Shown in pieces: positions 11,470 to 25,329 of a DNA stretch of 64,000 nucleotides. Source of the stretch: Cavia porcellus (taxonomy: Eukaryota > Chordata > Mammalia > Rodentia > Caviidae). The stretch is taken from positions 63,291,494 through 63,355,493 of the forward strand of contig NW_026947490.1 of assembly GCF_034190915.1 (NCBI RefSeq), in the 5' to 3' direction. A model generated the notes under the pieces. It did not search any database, was not told the origin of the DNA, and saw only the letters and a program-made list of their open reading frames with translations. The number at the start of each line of letters is the position of its first letter. Within the stretch, counting starts at the first letter, position 1. Made by a program: the position numbers and the translations under genes.

Positions 11470-13774
11470 TTGTTTTAACATTTTGCTTTATTTTTCTCTT
11501 TAAAATAAAACAGATTTGAAAAGTAAAGGGGGGATGATTAAGAGTATGCCTCCAGGACTGTAAATGCCTTGACCTTAAGACAATGATTAGTTACATGACC
11601 TTGGAGAAGTTACCTAAAATACTTGTTTCATTATCCTTTTCATTAAAATAAGCATAACAGAGTGCCAATGTCTTTAAGTTACTGTAATATTTAATGTGGT
11701 AATTTAGTACACAGAATGGTACCTAGCACCAAGGAAGCTTTCAATAAATGCTAACCAGCACTCATCAGTTGAAAAATCATTTGTTTACATCTACATTGAT
11801 ATTCAAATACTATACTCTAATTGTTCTACTTGTACACTTACAAAAGGTTCTTTATGAATACTTGAAATAATTCTGAAAACAATTAAAAATCACTCGGGAA
11901 TGTAGGTAGTACCTGATTTTAGATATTACAAATATAATGCTTACAAAGCCTCCACTAAGCTTCAACAGAATAGTAAAATGAAAGACACATAATATAATTT
12001 GAGTAACATGACACTTAAATGTTCCTCAACTGATGACAGTAACAGGAAAATGTACAGTACTTCCATGCACAAATGCAGCTTGGGAAAGCAAGCTATATTT
12101 ATTCAAAAACTATGAATGTTTGCAACATAAACCAAACAAAGTTCTTGAAATTATATTCAAGTGATCTGTATGTATCCAAATCCTACCAAATCAAGCAATA
12201 ATTCGAAGTACACAAAGATTACTACATAACCAAAGGAGCAAAAAGTAATGGCAAAGTTTTGTCAAAACAACTCTACATAAATACACCAATCTAAAGCTTA
12301 ATGCAACAGGACCAAATCATAAGCACATGTTAGCTACCTTTCGGTAATACTGCAAAATACACAATGGATAAAATCTTTACTCACATGTAATGTAGACTAG
12401 CAAATATAAACCCAGTAGAGCGTAAGGTTTTCATATGTGAAGATGTGTATTTTGTAAAGAAAACAACTTCAAGTAAAATTATTAACACACATACTGCAAA
12501 GGACTACAAAAATGTTTATCACTTGCAATTATACATAGAAAATAAAGTGCCAAGAAATTATTTTTACTGAAGAGTGGGTGACATCTTCGAAGGATCAATT
12601 ACTTACAAACAGACTTAAAATAGCAGAAACCAAAGTAAATTAAATAACAAGAATGAAAAAACACACATGTACAATAGCAATAAGTTAGAAAACAATACTG
12701 TGGCAAAGATTTATTAGTTTTGAGAAACTAATGATTGCTTGTTACAGTAAATTATCAACATTTTCATTGCAACAGTATTTTCCCACACTTAGAATCCAGA
12801 AGGACTATGTCTTTCTCAAATTGCCATTTAGTGTTTTTTCCCCACTCCTCAAAACACAGAAATAGGTTTTTGAATATCAACTAGCCATTTATGAAAGCCA
12901 TAAGATACAGATATTCATAAACATCACACAAATTACAATGAAGGGATCTGGACATACACAACCAACATTCATGAAAAAGATGTTGGTTTTTGAAGTGGTA
13001 GGTACTAAAGGAGTTTTAATCAGCACTACTCATGTTCTGAAACCAAAATGAGGAAAAATCTTATTGCCATCCTGCCAAACACCATGTAACTAAAAAACAC
13101 TGCGCAAAGGAACATGAATCCAACATATTTATCACAGGATTGAAACTACGAACGACCAACCTAATCAATGAGATAAGTTAAAAAGTAATACCAAACTTCT
13201 TTAATATACCAACACTATTTTGGAAGCATCATCTTAACAAAGAGGAAGTGAATTATGAATTGGCCTGAGCTACAGTCTGTACTGAGATTTTGCTTAGCAG
13301 TAAAAGAGAATCTCAGACATCCTAGGAAGAAAGTGGTGAAGTCATGCTCTTTGTTACTCCTCAAAGGAAATCTGACAGGCTTGGTGGTATCTCTTTATTT
13401 CCCAAAGGTTCCAGGAATTCTACATACCAAGTAATTCAGTAATTAATAGGAGTATTTAAGCAAAAGAGACCAAAAGCAGGCTTTATGGGTGTTTTTAAAA
13501 AATTACATGATAAATGTAAATCATAAAATCAAATGTACTCATAAAGGTACACCTATTTTACGTTACATAAAAAACTGCAGACTACAAACTGCGCATGCTT
13601 ACCATAACATTTTACCTGGGAAAGCCGATGAGTGGGATTTCTCGCAAGTATTTACTGCCATGATACAAAACAATTATGTGCAAACTGCAAGGTCCCTAAA
13701 ATAGCAGTTGGAGTTTATATACAGAAAGATGTCACTATCTCATCAAATACGCAAGAAATGGAGCTTCCCAGAGT
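11470..13774 (-). other. RAB18: Probable RAB18 3' UTR
   Basis: This stretch directly follows the stop codon. It is AT-rich and free of SINEs apart from an antisense old MIR near its far end, as expected for a long UTR. AATAAA signals in gene orientation lie at 13394-13399, 12710-12715, 12098-12103 and 11487-11492. The last is followed about 20 nt downstream by a G/GT-rich stretch, as expected for a cleavage site. The true end cannot be fixed by eye, and shorter isoforms are plausible. Confidence 0.4.
11560..11760 (+). repeat. MIR SINE (in probable RAB18 3' UTR, antisense)
   Basis: MIR order is visible: TACATGACCTTGGAGAAGTT, ATTATCCTTTTCATTAAAAT, AATGGTACCTAGCACCAAGG and TTTCAATAAATGCTAACC. 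Confidence 0.75.
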
Positions 13775-13950
13775 TTATAACACAGAACAGTAACCACCAC
13801 AGGCCCCTCCTCCGTGGCTCTCTTCCATGTGTGACAGTTTGACTCCTTTATTCTGGTTCTCACTCTCCCACAGTCCAGGGGTCTGAATGATCTTTTCAAC
13901 AAGTTCCTCAAAGGCACATTGTACACCATCACAGGTTTTTGCACTTGCCT
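13775..13950 (-). CDS. RAB18: RAB18 coding exon 7 (G5 motif, hypervariable tail, stop)
   Basis: The acceptor is TTTCAG/AGGCAA. It encodes E149 to L206 and TAA at 13777-13775. EASAK holds the G5 motif (SAK, 151-153). The last helix runs to about residue 175, followed by the hypervariable tail and the C-terminus [12 protein letters not shown]203 is in CAAX position and is expected to be geranylgeranylated; C199 is a possible palmitoylation site. Residues 190-194 (MEESH) lie in the least constrained part and differ from the human sequence as I recall it. The same exon continues into the 3' UTR. Confidence 0.97.
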
Positions 13951-16900
13951 CTGAAATTCAAGGAAAAAGATCATAGAATATTACTTTTCAACCATACTCC
14001 TCTGTTTTCCTGAGAAACTTTCATGGTATAAATATCAGCCTATGATATGCTGAGAGCTGTATCAGCGATTTCTTCTCAGAAGTTGAATATTAATTTCTCA
14101 ACTCTTAAAATTGAGCTATTTAAATCTCATCCATTAGAGTGCTACCATGGGAGCCAAACATTTGGGAAGAGAATTGTAACCTGTAAAACCATACTCAAAT
14201 GGTATGTCAAAGTTATTTCTTTAGGCTTTAACTCTTAAAATGAGCTCCTGAAACAGATACTTTTTCATTTTAAAATGGTGAAATACAATAATGATATTCA
14301 CACTCCAACTTAAATGATTAACCTGATTATTCTGTGTGCACAAACAATTATCTAGAGGTGGCTCAATAAAAAGAATACAATGGTGACCTCACTTCGTGAG
14401 CACAGCTTCGCCCCCCCCATCTCTTCAGTGTCCTCTCCCTGTCAGAAGTGACTTAATTGTACTTCTCTGTCTCACTACTCTTCCATCTCAGCTGCTGATG
14501 CGCACTTTCTTTGACAGTAACTACACTGGGAATCGAACCCAGGGCCTCTGCACTAAGCTACCTCTCAGACCTTTTTTGTATTCTGGGACAGGATCTCACC
14601 AGTGGGAGACAGCTAAAGAAGGAGCAAGACAGAGAAAGGAAAAGGAGAGGGGAGGAAAGAAAGGGAATGGAGGGAAAGAGAAGAGAGAGAAGACAGAACT
14701 GGTCTCTTGCTCCCACTTCTCAACAGCATATTCTGCACAAATGGACTTTCACAGCAGACCAGATCGCATCACCACTGCTCTCCACCTCACCCAGAACAAA
14801 GCCACCTCTTTACACACTCCTGTGAGGTCCCATCTCCCGCCATCACCGGCCTTCTCCTCCCGACATGCACTGTGTCTAGTCCACAAGCTTTCTTTTCATT
14901 CCTTAGACATTAATCTTGTCCTTCCATCATGTTTGCTATTCCCTCGCCCTGGAAAGGGTGTAAAGGAGGCCTAATTCCTTTATGCCTTACAGGCCTGAGG
15001 GCTGCCTGAGTGGCACTGCCTTAAAGAACCTTTGTTCTTGGCTCCTGTCCAGGGACTCCCTCTCCCTTACAAGGCTTTCTTTTCTCCACAGCACTACTTA
15101 CTTCTAATATACTGCATTTCAGATCCATGATAAGGCGTAATGACTTGTAATTTTTAAAAGCTCCCAAATGATTTTGATACAACTAGCTCACTTTTCTAGA
15201 TGAGGGGTTTGCAAACTTTCTCTGTAAAGGGCCAGCTAACAAATACTTGAGGGACACAGGGCCTCTGTGATAAATGAGCATAAATGAGTGGACACAGCAG
15301 TTTGAATGAACAGGAAGCCAGATCTGATTCAGGCTGCCAACCCCTACTCCACCATCTCCATCAGTGTTCATGAGCAAGTTCTTTTCAAAACTGTTGATTC
15401 TCTAACTCAGAAAATGCAGGGCAGGGCCTAAGGTGAAGCATTTCCAACAAACAGCCAGGCATGGCAGAGCTGTAGCATCAGAAGCCAACTTTACCAAATG
15501 CCACCTATTCCGAGAGGGATGATTTAATGGCTCTATATACTTCCAGGGAATAAGATCCCATTTTCACAGGAAGAAAGAGATCTCATTTTATAGTCTTTTG
15601 CAGCATAAGAGAACTATCAATTGAACACAAGTATGTCCTGCATCATAAATATAATAAAGCATGATCAAAATACACAGTGAATGTTTAAATTTTAAATGTT
15701 TTACAGTGGAAAACATATTGGCATTAATCTCCTTCAACATATTCCTGCTTACTCTGAACATACTTATCCTATAATTCTGTCACTTTCTGAAGCTGTTCTG
15801 TAAGTCTTTTACAAGGTGGATCACAAACTGCAAATGCTGCTGCTGAGTGCCATCTGCGGAGAGGCAGATGCGTAAAACGCGATGGCAAGTCCTCCTCCAA
15901 GCAGCCCGGGTCTGGCACGCCACTCATTTCTGGTTCTCCTTCCGAGTCAAAATGACCATGAAAGTAAACATACTGGACATACTGCACATCAAGGCAGCCA
16001 CAAATGTGCAGCTTGAAACATGAAAGAGTGTGTCCAGACTACCTCAGAAAGTAGCAAAAACAAAAGGGATTAGTGCTCCTCAAGTGAGGGGCAGCATTAC
16101 AAGGGTAATTAAAGGCAACGTATCTTTTACTGGAATCAATTTTTAAGCATGCACTGTTCTTTTCAATCACAGCTCGTCATCAGGGACACAGCTCAGTGGC
16201 ACAAGTGCCAGCCTGGCAAGTGCAAGGTCCTGAGTTTGATTCCTGGTACCAAAACAAAGAAACAAAATCACACCTCAAAATTTTAAAAACACTCTTTTCA
16301 AAAATTCCTGTTAAGCTGGGCATGGTGGTACAAACTTGTAAGCCCAGCACTCAGGAGGCTGAGGTAGGAGGATTGCTGAGTTTCAGGCAGCCTCGGCTTA
16401 CATTTGATCAAGATTGTCTCTAAATAAATAAATGAATCCTTATTAATAATGAAAGGACAGACATTCAGTAACATGCTTACCTATAAATAACATGGAATGT
16501 TTTCGTGCAAATTTCAGGCCTTCATTTCTATCAACTTCACGATTTTCCTAAAAGATAAACATGATGATAAACATGATGAAGAAAAGCTACTAAAATACAG
16601 AATAAAAATTCCAAGTGTCTGCCTTCTTACCTTATCGATTTTATTTCCAACTAGCATGTTTACTATGTCATTTCTTGTACAGTATGTTTCCAACTCATTC
16701 AACCAATTATCCAGCTTAACAAAGGTGTCTCTTCTTGTGACATCATAAACTGAAACACAAGCAGTCATTCATTAAGCACTAAAAAGAGGCAATAACATCA
16801 TATTTCTGACATGTAGCTGGAAGCTAACACCACCATTGCCAAATCTTTCCTGTTAGGTCTTCAGTGCCTAATAATGACCATACGGATGCATATGGATGAA

Positions 16901-19900
16901 ACAAGGGTTCAAAAGGCACATGTAACACATTTCAATCTCATTAACACATGTGGTAATTGAAATGAAATTATATACTTGTCTGGCAACTGAAACCAATTTC
17001 CCAAAACAATAGTGTTCCTGTTCATAATAATTAAAGGAACTCTGTCTAAATATGAGCGTTTAGGTCCAATTCTTTTATATAAACCTAAACACACTTTGAT
17101 AAAAGTACAGTACAGTCAGTGAATGGGATCTTGAGTGCCTTCTCTATTATCTCTTTCACCTTATTAATTTTACACAGAAGGCTACTAATTTAAATCGTTT
17201 TCTAACAGTTGTTACAGTTTGTGTCTAGATGTCCCCCCAAAGCCTCATGCAGTCGTGAGGGGTGGGCTTTTCAGAGACGGCTGAATCCACAGCTTGCGAC
17301 TGATTCATGGTCCAGTACTGGGACGAAGGCTGTGAGTGCCATACTCACCCTGGGGCAGGCAGCCGCACACAGTATAAGGGACAGAGGGGGCTTGCCCCTC
17401 TCGTTGCTTTTTGTCCTTTGCCACCACGACCTGCTGCCCCTCTGCCATGTGCCACCCTGCCTTGCAATCAGCTGATTACAGAATGAAACCTCTACAAACT
17501 GTGAGCTAGATTAACCTTTACTCCATCTTGGGTGTTGAGTATTTTGTCTCAAAAATGGGAAAAGTAACTAAAGATAACAGTTTCCCAGGAACATGTAGCT
17601 AAGAACTTTTTCCCAAATCACACTGAGAACCCATATGCAGTCTTCAATTTTGTTTGACTATAACTGTTAAGTGTGTTGTACATTTTTTTTTTTTTTTTGG
17701 TACTGGGGATCAAACTCATGACTTTGCACTTTCCAGGCAGGTACTCTTGCCACTGAGCTAGTATCTCCAGCCCTTGTGCTTTTTCTGTTTGTTTTTGGTT
17801 TTGAGACAGTGTCTTGCTGTGCTGACCTCCAACTATGTAGTCCAGGATGGCCTCAAATTTGAGGTTATCCTCCTGCCTCAGCCTCCCAAGTATTGAGATT
17901 ATAGGCAGGTGTGTGCTTTCTTCTCCTCTTGCTCCTCCTCTTCTTCGTCTTCATCATCCCTCCCCTCACACCTTTATCATCATTGTTGTCTTCTCTTTTT
18001 TTGGTACCAGGAAATGAACTCAGGACCTTGTACTTACCAGGTTTTTGCCAGGCAGGCGCTGTGCCACTGAGCTCTCTCCCCAGCTCTGTGCTTTCTTTCA
18101 TAATCACAACTGATAGAACATGTTCTACTAAGCAACAAATATCCTCCCTTTAAACATGGAAGCCAATGTTAATTCACTGATGTATACAGATCAGTGCTTG
18201 GGAATAATCCAAGGCAGACCAACACATATGGGCACAATGTCAGTTACATCCTCATTAACATGTACTTTTAGTCAAAGAATGTGATTTTATCTTATTTTTT
18301 AATTGCTATGCAAAGACTTGAACAAAATTTTAAAAGTTTTAGTATCTATTAAGAAAAAATGAATTCAATATAACTGTAAGTTATATAAAAGACCTATAAA
18401 GGAGAATTTATTTATCTTTTTATTTTTGTCTTTTCAAGACAAGGTCTCACTATGCAGTTCAGGCTACCCTTGAGCTTACTTTGTAGCCCAGGATGGTCTC
18501 GAATTTGCAAATGATTCTCTTGCCTCAGCCTCCCAAATGGAATGTGCTACCATGCTCAACTCGTAAAGGAGAATTTAAAAAAAAAAAATTATTATCTTCC
18601 CTAGACTAGGGAAATAAAAAGCAAACCCCAATAAATACTACTGTAGAATACAGCATATGTAAGTAAAAACTTACCTAATATAACACCCTGTGCACCTCTA
18701 TAGTAGCTGGGAGTTAATGTTCGAAACCTCTCTTGACCAGCAGTATCCTAGAAGGGACAATTATTTTTAAAAAAAGACATAAAATGATGGACTTAGAAAG
18801 CCAAACAGCATTATTAAATATACTATCAATGCACAAGCTAATTAAACAGCTCAGACAAATATTACAATGAAGCACAATAAATAAATACTGACTTAGCTCT
18901 ATAAAATACAGTGATTGTTAAGGTTTTCTGGCATTTTGGATTAACAATTTATCAAACACAAAACTTCATTGAAAGCCATAGTTCTCTTGTTGCAAAACCA
19001 AACCCTTTGGGCATCTTTGTGTCCAACCCCCCAAGACTATGACTTAACAGAATGCAAATAAATGTATTTTATTTATTTATTTATTTATGTATGTATGTAT
19101 GTATGTATGTATGTATGTATGTGTTTATTCATTTTTGAGGCAGAGTTTCACTGTGCAGTTCAGGCTGGCCTTGAACTCATTTTGTAGCCCAGGCTGGCCT
19201 CACACTCGAAATGATCCTACTGCCTCAACCTAGTGGAGTGCTGGGACTACAGGTGTGAGTCACCACATCCCAGCCAAAAATGCAAATTAAAATAACTTTC
19301 CAAATTATTCTAATGTTGAATCAAAGCTGGGAACCACAGATTTAAAGAGAAACATACAGAGGTATCTTATTTCAAGTAAGGAACTTTTAGATTGGGTTTG
19401 TATAAGGATTTTCATGTTTTTTTTTTTTTTTTAAAGGAAAATGAGTAGTAGTAAACCACTCCTTATATTTTTCTGACTTGTAGTAGGGATCATGAATTAC
19501 AAAGGATGTACTACATTAGAAACACAAATTTGACAGGAGACGGGGTCTCACTGTTCTGAACTCTGGTCCACAGAGCAATTCTTGCTATATGATAGTTGTT
19601 CCAAACCTGACCGGGAAGGAAGAACTAATCTCTCAAACCCAATCTTCCAGGCCTATTTCCTTCTGTGGGCTTTCTACCTCACTATTGGGCTGCAGCTTCA
19701 GAGTCCCTGAGGTTATACAAAGCAGCAGGTGGTGAGCTGCCAACCTTAGCTCACCATCTCTTTTATTATGTAAGAATGTATTAAACAAAGTCTGGCCCAT
19801 TTACATATTACCCTATGGCTTGATGTAGGGTTGGACTTTCATTACCATGTGGCACTTTAAGAAAAACTTTGCAATGCTGCCATGGCAGCCCATGCTTATA

Positions 19901-22900
19901 ATCCCAGAACTCAGACAGCTGAGGCAAGAGGATCACCTGAGCTACATGGTAAATTCAAGCCCACTGAACTACACAGCAAGACTTTCTCTTAAAGAAAAAA
20001 GAAAAAGCTTGCAGTTGGCTGAAAATAATCTGAAAGAAAGTAAAGACACATATCAAACCGCAAGTTAGTTATTGGGTCTCACTGTGATAAATTTGAGTTT
20101 TGCTACAGGACAAGCAGTGAAATATATAAACCTAAGAGAGTTTTAAGACTGGAGGCGGTTTCAGTAACAGAATGTCTTTGGCTGGCTGAAAGAGAGACTG
20201 TTATAAGACAACAGAATATTTGAGGAAATTTACAGTCCCAGAAACAAAAGGAAAATATTTTCTTTCTTTTTTTTTCTTTTTCACCAGGGATCAAACTCAC
20301 AATCTTGCACTTGCCAGGCGGCTATATCCAAGCTCAGTTTGCTGCTGAGCTATATTCTTAGCAAATAACTTTCCACATAAACCACTTTAAACATCATCCA
20401 CTCTTCCACAGATAAACTTCCATGAATGCAGAGTTTTTTTTTTTTTAACTCTTTGGAGAAGCATGTTTTTATTTCATTTTTAAAAACATCATTTTAATTT
20501 TTCAGTACATAATGATCACATTCTTAAATCTTATATCCTCTTTCTCTCTCCTCCTCCCTCCAACGCTTCTTTCCTTCCAAATTTACAAAAGCTCTACTTT
20601 TATTTTTTTTCATTCTTTTTTCTTTCAATACCCTTTCTCTTTCCTCCTCTGCCGTCTCTTTTTTCTCTTCCCATTTGAACAAATTCTACTTCCTAATATC
20701 TCTGTCCCATTTTTCTCCTTAGTTATACAGTACTGTGAGTTTCTCATACAAGTAAAGTTATAAATGCCAATTGTTTTGCTTCCAGATCCTCATCTCTGTA
20801 GAAACTAGTTCTCTTGGTTACCATGATTAAGTAAAATAACAGTTAAGATTAAACTTTCTAAACAGATACATATACAACATAAAAATGGTTTCTCTGTTTA
20901 CAAAAATTTTCTTATAAAACCTGCTTCTGATATTAAAGTTATTCAATGTGCATATTTACCCACATTTTCAGGAACAATAAAATAAAACTACATAAAGCAG
21001 ACTTATCATCTAAGCCAACCATAATTTTGATGACATGATACACGTTGATATTTTGATTTAATAATCACTAATAAAATCTCACATGGATCCCCAACAGTTT
21101 TTTTTTATCACTATGATCAAGGGACCAAAACTTAATTTTATAGGAAAAATTCAAGGCAAATCATAATGATGCAATTTCTATGTTTATACCGTCACTTTAG
21201 AAAACAATTGGGAGTGCATGCACTTGGGTTATATACAGAGAGAGGTATAGTTACATATACACACTCCAAGTGTTCACAGCCTCAGTTTAGTAGCTACTTG
21301 AGAAAATCTCATTCATAAAAACTAAACAGCTGGGTGTGGGGGCACACACATGTAATACCAGTACTCAGGAGGCTGAAGTTGGATGGTCATTGTATGGTTG
21401 AGGTCAGCCTGCAGTACATAGTGAGACTAAGGCTACCTTGAACTACCTAGCAAGACCCTACTGCAAAAAAGCAAAAAACAAACAAAAAACCTAAATAAAA
21501 ATTATGTTCTAAAAGGCTATATACCTCAGAAATTTACTTATATGCAAACATCATAAGTTAACAACATTCACTGTACTCAGTATACACTGTAACTCTTGGA
21601 ATTCCATCATGCTAACCATTTAAATCAGTACTACAATCTTAAGAGAAAGAAAAGGCTGTATTTAAAAGATAAGACTCGGTTTTGGAACAGAAAATTTGGA
21701 AATTTAAAACTTAGCTATTTTTCCATAAATGGAAGTTTCATTTTCCTAATAAATAATTTTAGGCAAGAAGCAAGTATGAAAATAATGCAGTTCTAAAATC
21801 TTTTTGTTATGATAGGAAAAGAGCCACTCTTTTGATGTAAGGAATTCTGTCCATAACTCTCTAGTGAATGGACTTCCAGTGGCAGAAAGTGAATATTTGA
21901 ATGAACTGTTGAATGAACTTTATCAAGTCTTCACTGAGATCAACTTCAAAAACTGCCATGAAGAAACACAAAATAAAAATTAGAACTGCATTTCCAATTA
22001 AGATAGCCATATAACCTAATATTTTAAAAGTAAAGACAATACCATGAAATGTTCCAATGTTCAAACATTACACATGACTCTGACATCTTACATGTGACTA
22101 TTTACAAGACAGTCTTGACATCTTCCGTTTACTAACAAAAATGTTAAAATAATACTTGGGCAAAGGACAAGACCCTGTTACAAAAGCACTGGATCAGGAT
22201 TTATCTAACTACATACTGAACAGTCAGAAGCCGAGCTTTTGCTTGTCTGTTTTTAAAATCAGGGATATGTAAGTGTTATAGTATCTTTGTAAGACCAATG
22301 AAGCACACCTTTGTCTCTAAGCTGTGTTTTTATCTTCTGATGAGGTAAAGACAGGAAAAGTTATTAAAGACACAATGGATAAATCAAAGGCTAAGATCTT
22401 GAAAGGCTAAATAAAACGAAAGGAGTGCAAGTAAGACAATGGTGTAAGGGGAGGCAATCCAACAAAAACCTCAGACATCAGGAGCACGCACTTAGCGTAC
22501 ACAGTGGAGGCGGAAGTACATGTAACTATTTGATTGATCCCTGAAGCTGCAAGGTGAGAACTCACTGTATATCTGTAAATAAAACCATGGGATTGGAGAA
22601 CTATAGATTCATATATTTCTAATAGTCAATGGAAAGGCATTCCTAAAATAGGGTGTGAAGAAAATAAACTATCAGTCATGAAGAAAATAAATTATTTGAC
22701 CATATACCTACTAAAGTCTTGGTATGGCAAAAACATCCTGTCTTTCATCTTTAGTAAGATTTGAGTGTATGTAACAAGCTGGGAGAAAGAAAGAATCCAG
22801 GTCATATGACAGAGTCAGTATCACACTTATGCCTAAGAATATAACCCAATATTAAGATTCATGATTTTTATCCTTAATGCAGTTTTTACTGGTACAGTTT

Positions 22901-25289
22901 TAGATACAGCAATGATCGCACTCTTGTGGAACTCGTACCTGGACACAATATACACAGTTCTTATTTTTTCCCATTCCCCTCCCCGCCCTTCTGCCTCCTT
23001 CCCTTTATTTACAAAGATTTCTTTCCATTTTATCTTTATGTTCTTCTTCTTTTCCCTTTCTTCCTTTCCCCGCCACACCTCCCTTGTGCCTCTTCACATT
23101 TGAACGTTTCTATACTATTTCACAGTATCTATCCTCCAGTCTGGTCCTTATTTAACTTGCATTGTTCTCACATCAGAGACTGTCATATTTAAATGTGTGT
23201 GTCTGATGTATTTCACGTAAGAATATGGTCTCAACTGAGACCAAAGATAGCAGCAGAGAAAACAGTCTCTCAGAGAGTCGCCATCCAGATACTGGAATAT
23301 AACATTGTAAGGAAGAGACAATGGGAAATAAAGTGGGTCCCCTGGACCCAGAAGGGTTTGATGTGCAAAATGAAGCCCAGAGAGAGTGTGAAAAAAAAAA
23401 AACTTGAATGCAGAAGTCAGTGGTAGCCAATGGCACCTTCTCCCTAAGATGGGACTCATGCACGACAGGAGAGGTTCAAATCTGTGAACGCACAGTCATG
23501 GTCACACTGATGGCTGGTGACTCCAGAGGCCCCTGCAGAGAGATACAGCAGTAGAGGGCAGCAGTGGACATTAGTCCTCCAGTAGGAGAGAGCAATTGGC
23601 CAGGAGCCATCTTGGAGACAGGCTAGCTGAGCTCAGAAACCAGAACTGCTGCCGGCTCCATCTAGCAGAGGTTCCTGCTGGGCTAAGACCAGCAAAGCTG
23701 CTCGGGCAATGGTGAGCCCAAAGTGCCTGCTCTCAGGGCAGCCTGCTGAGGTTATGCACTATCCCGCCAAAAAGCAACTGCTGGCTTGCTGAGATAGAGC
23801 AGCACAATGTGGGACTCTTGTCTTCATAAGGTGTCTACTAGTAAAATCAGAGAGAACCTTCAAAGTGGACAGTTACTCTTTTTCTCTTCTTCCTTCACTG
23901 TTTCTGTATGAGTGTGAATGTGGTTCCTAGACTCTTTGTGGGTGTGGTTCTGTTCTGTTCTTCCTTTTATCTCTTCCATCTCTCTTTCCTTCAGTCTTCT
24001 GCAGCAGTTTCCCAAAATTGGTGTGATTCTCCTTTGTCTTCCAACCTTACTTCTAATCTCTTCCTCTTCTTCCATTTCTCTATGTTGTCTTTAATCTATT
24101 TTAAATTTTAACCCCGAGGGCAAAATTGACACTAAGGACTTATAGTCTGCATATAATTTTCTGGTTTGTTTTATATTCTGTTATATAATCACAAATCTAC
24201 TCATACAGTTAAAAGTAGAAAATCAAGGCTTAGCTCAGTTTGTTGTTTTCTAGGATGTGTTTGATGCTATTGGTACCTCTCATAGTCAAAATTGACATAA
24301 CTGTTCAAAACAGCTGTTGGTCCTGGTATTTCATGACTGACTGAGATTGACAAGGGTCACAAAAAACACTGTGCCACCATACCAAAGAACCATGAACTGG
24401 GCAAACAAGCAACAAATTCTCATCTCCAACAAACTGAAGAGGTAAGATCTTCCAACAGACTCAAAATCCAAAATTCAGCAACACCAGGAAGATACCTCAG
24501 AGAAGTAGTTATCACCTAAGGATCCTAAATACTAGCAATAAGGCAACCCACCATAGGGAACTTCCAAGCATCACTCCAGGAATTAAACTAAATAAAGAGA
24601 GGAAATAAAATAAGACATCTAAGCAAAATGCAATCCCAGAAATCCAGCCCACCACAGGCAAATCCAGGGACAATGAGGTGGGACAACCCAAAAGGTGATT
24701 AACAGGACTCTCTGAGTGGTAACAACAAAGCACTTAAATAAGGACATGGGAAAAAAGGAATCAGAAATAATCCCTCAGACAACCACAGAGACCACTAAAA
24801 TATACCAATGTTAGAGTAGATACACACAAAACACAGGCAAGTTTCAGAAAATTATGGAAGCACAGCATAGGAGAGAAATGGAATCCATAAAGCAGATTCA
24901 AGCAGATATCCAGGAGAATAAAAACTTTGCTGAAAATATTTGAAGCAGATTAGGCCAACATGAGGACAAGACCAGGAAAAGAAAGATTTCTCAAAAGCAG
25001 CAAGGGACCATGAGAAATCAACCCAGCAGCGGCTAGATGAGGCGAGTAATTGAAGGTTGTTTGGAATCAATGAAAAAGCAGAAGATCCCACAAATGACAT
25101 TAAAAATGTTCAAACATCATAGCAGAAACCTTTCCTGGTAAAGAAAAAGAATCTGACACACTGATAAACAAGACATATAGTACTCCAATTAGCCATGATC
25201 CAAAAAAAATCTACAGGGGCTGGGGATATAGCTTTGTGGTGTGAGTGCCTGCCTAGCAAGCGCAAGGTCTTGAGTTCTATCCCTGACAC

Positions 25290-25329
<40 letters not shown>

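Larger units (their letters stand above)
13951..16480 (-). other. RAB18: RAB18 intron 6
   Basis: GT-AG intron of about 2.5 kb. It holds an old ID remnant, a GA-rich stretch at 14600-14700, a MER5-type transposon, an ID and a B1. A 192-codon plus-strand open frame at 14396-14974 crosses the ID remnant and the purine tract and is not considered coding. Confidence 0.9.

Noticed and set aside
14396..14974. 192-codon open frame, the longest in the window
   Set aside because: It lies antisense in RAB18 intron 6, crosses an ID remnant and a GA-rich tract, and has no recognisable domain.
24512..25100. Minus-strand frames of 73-82 codons
   Set aside because: They are antisense shadows of the L1 ORF1 remnant.
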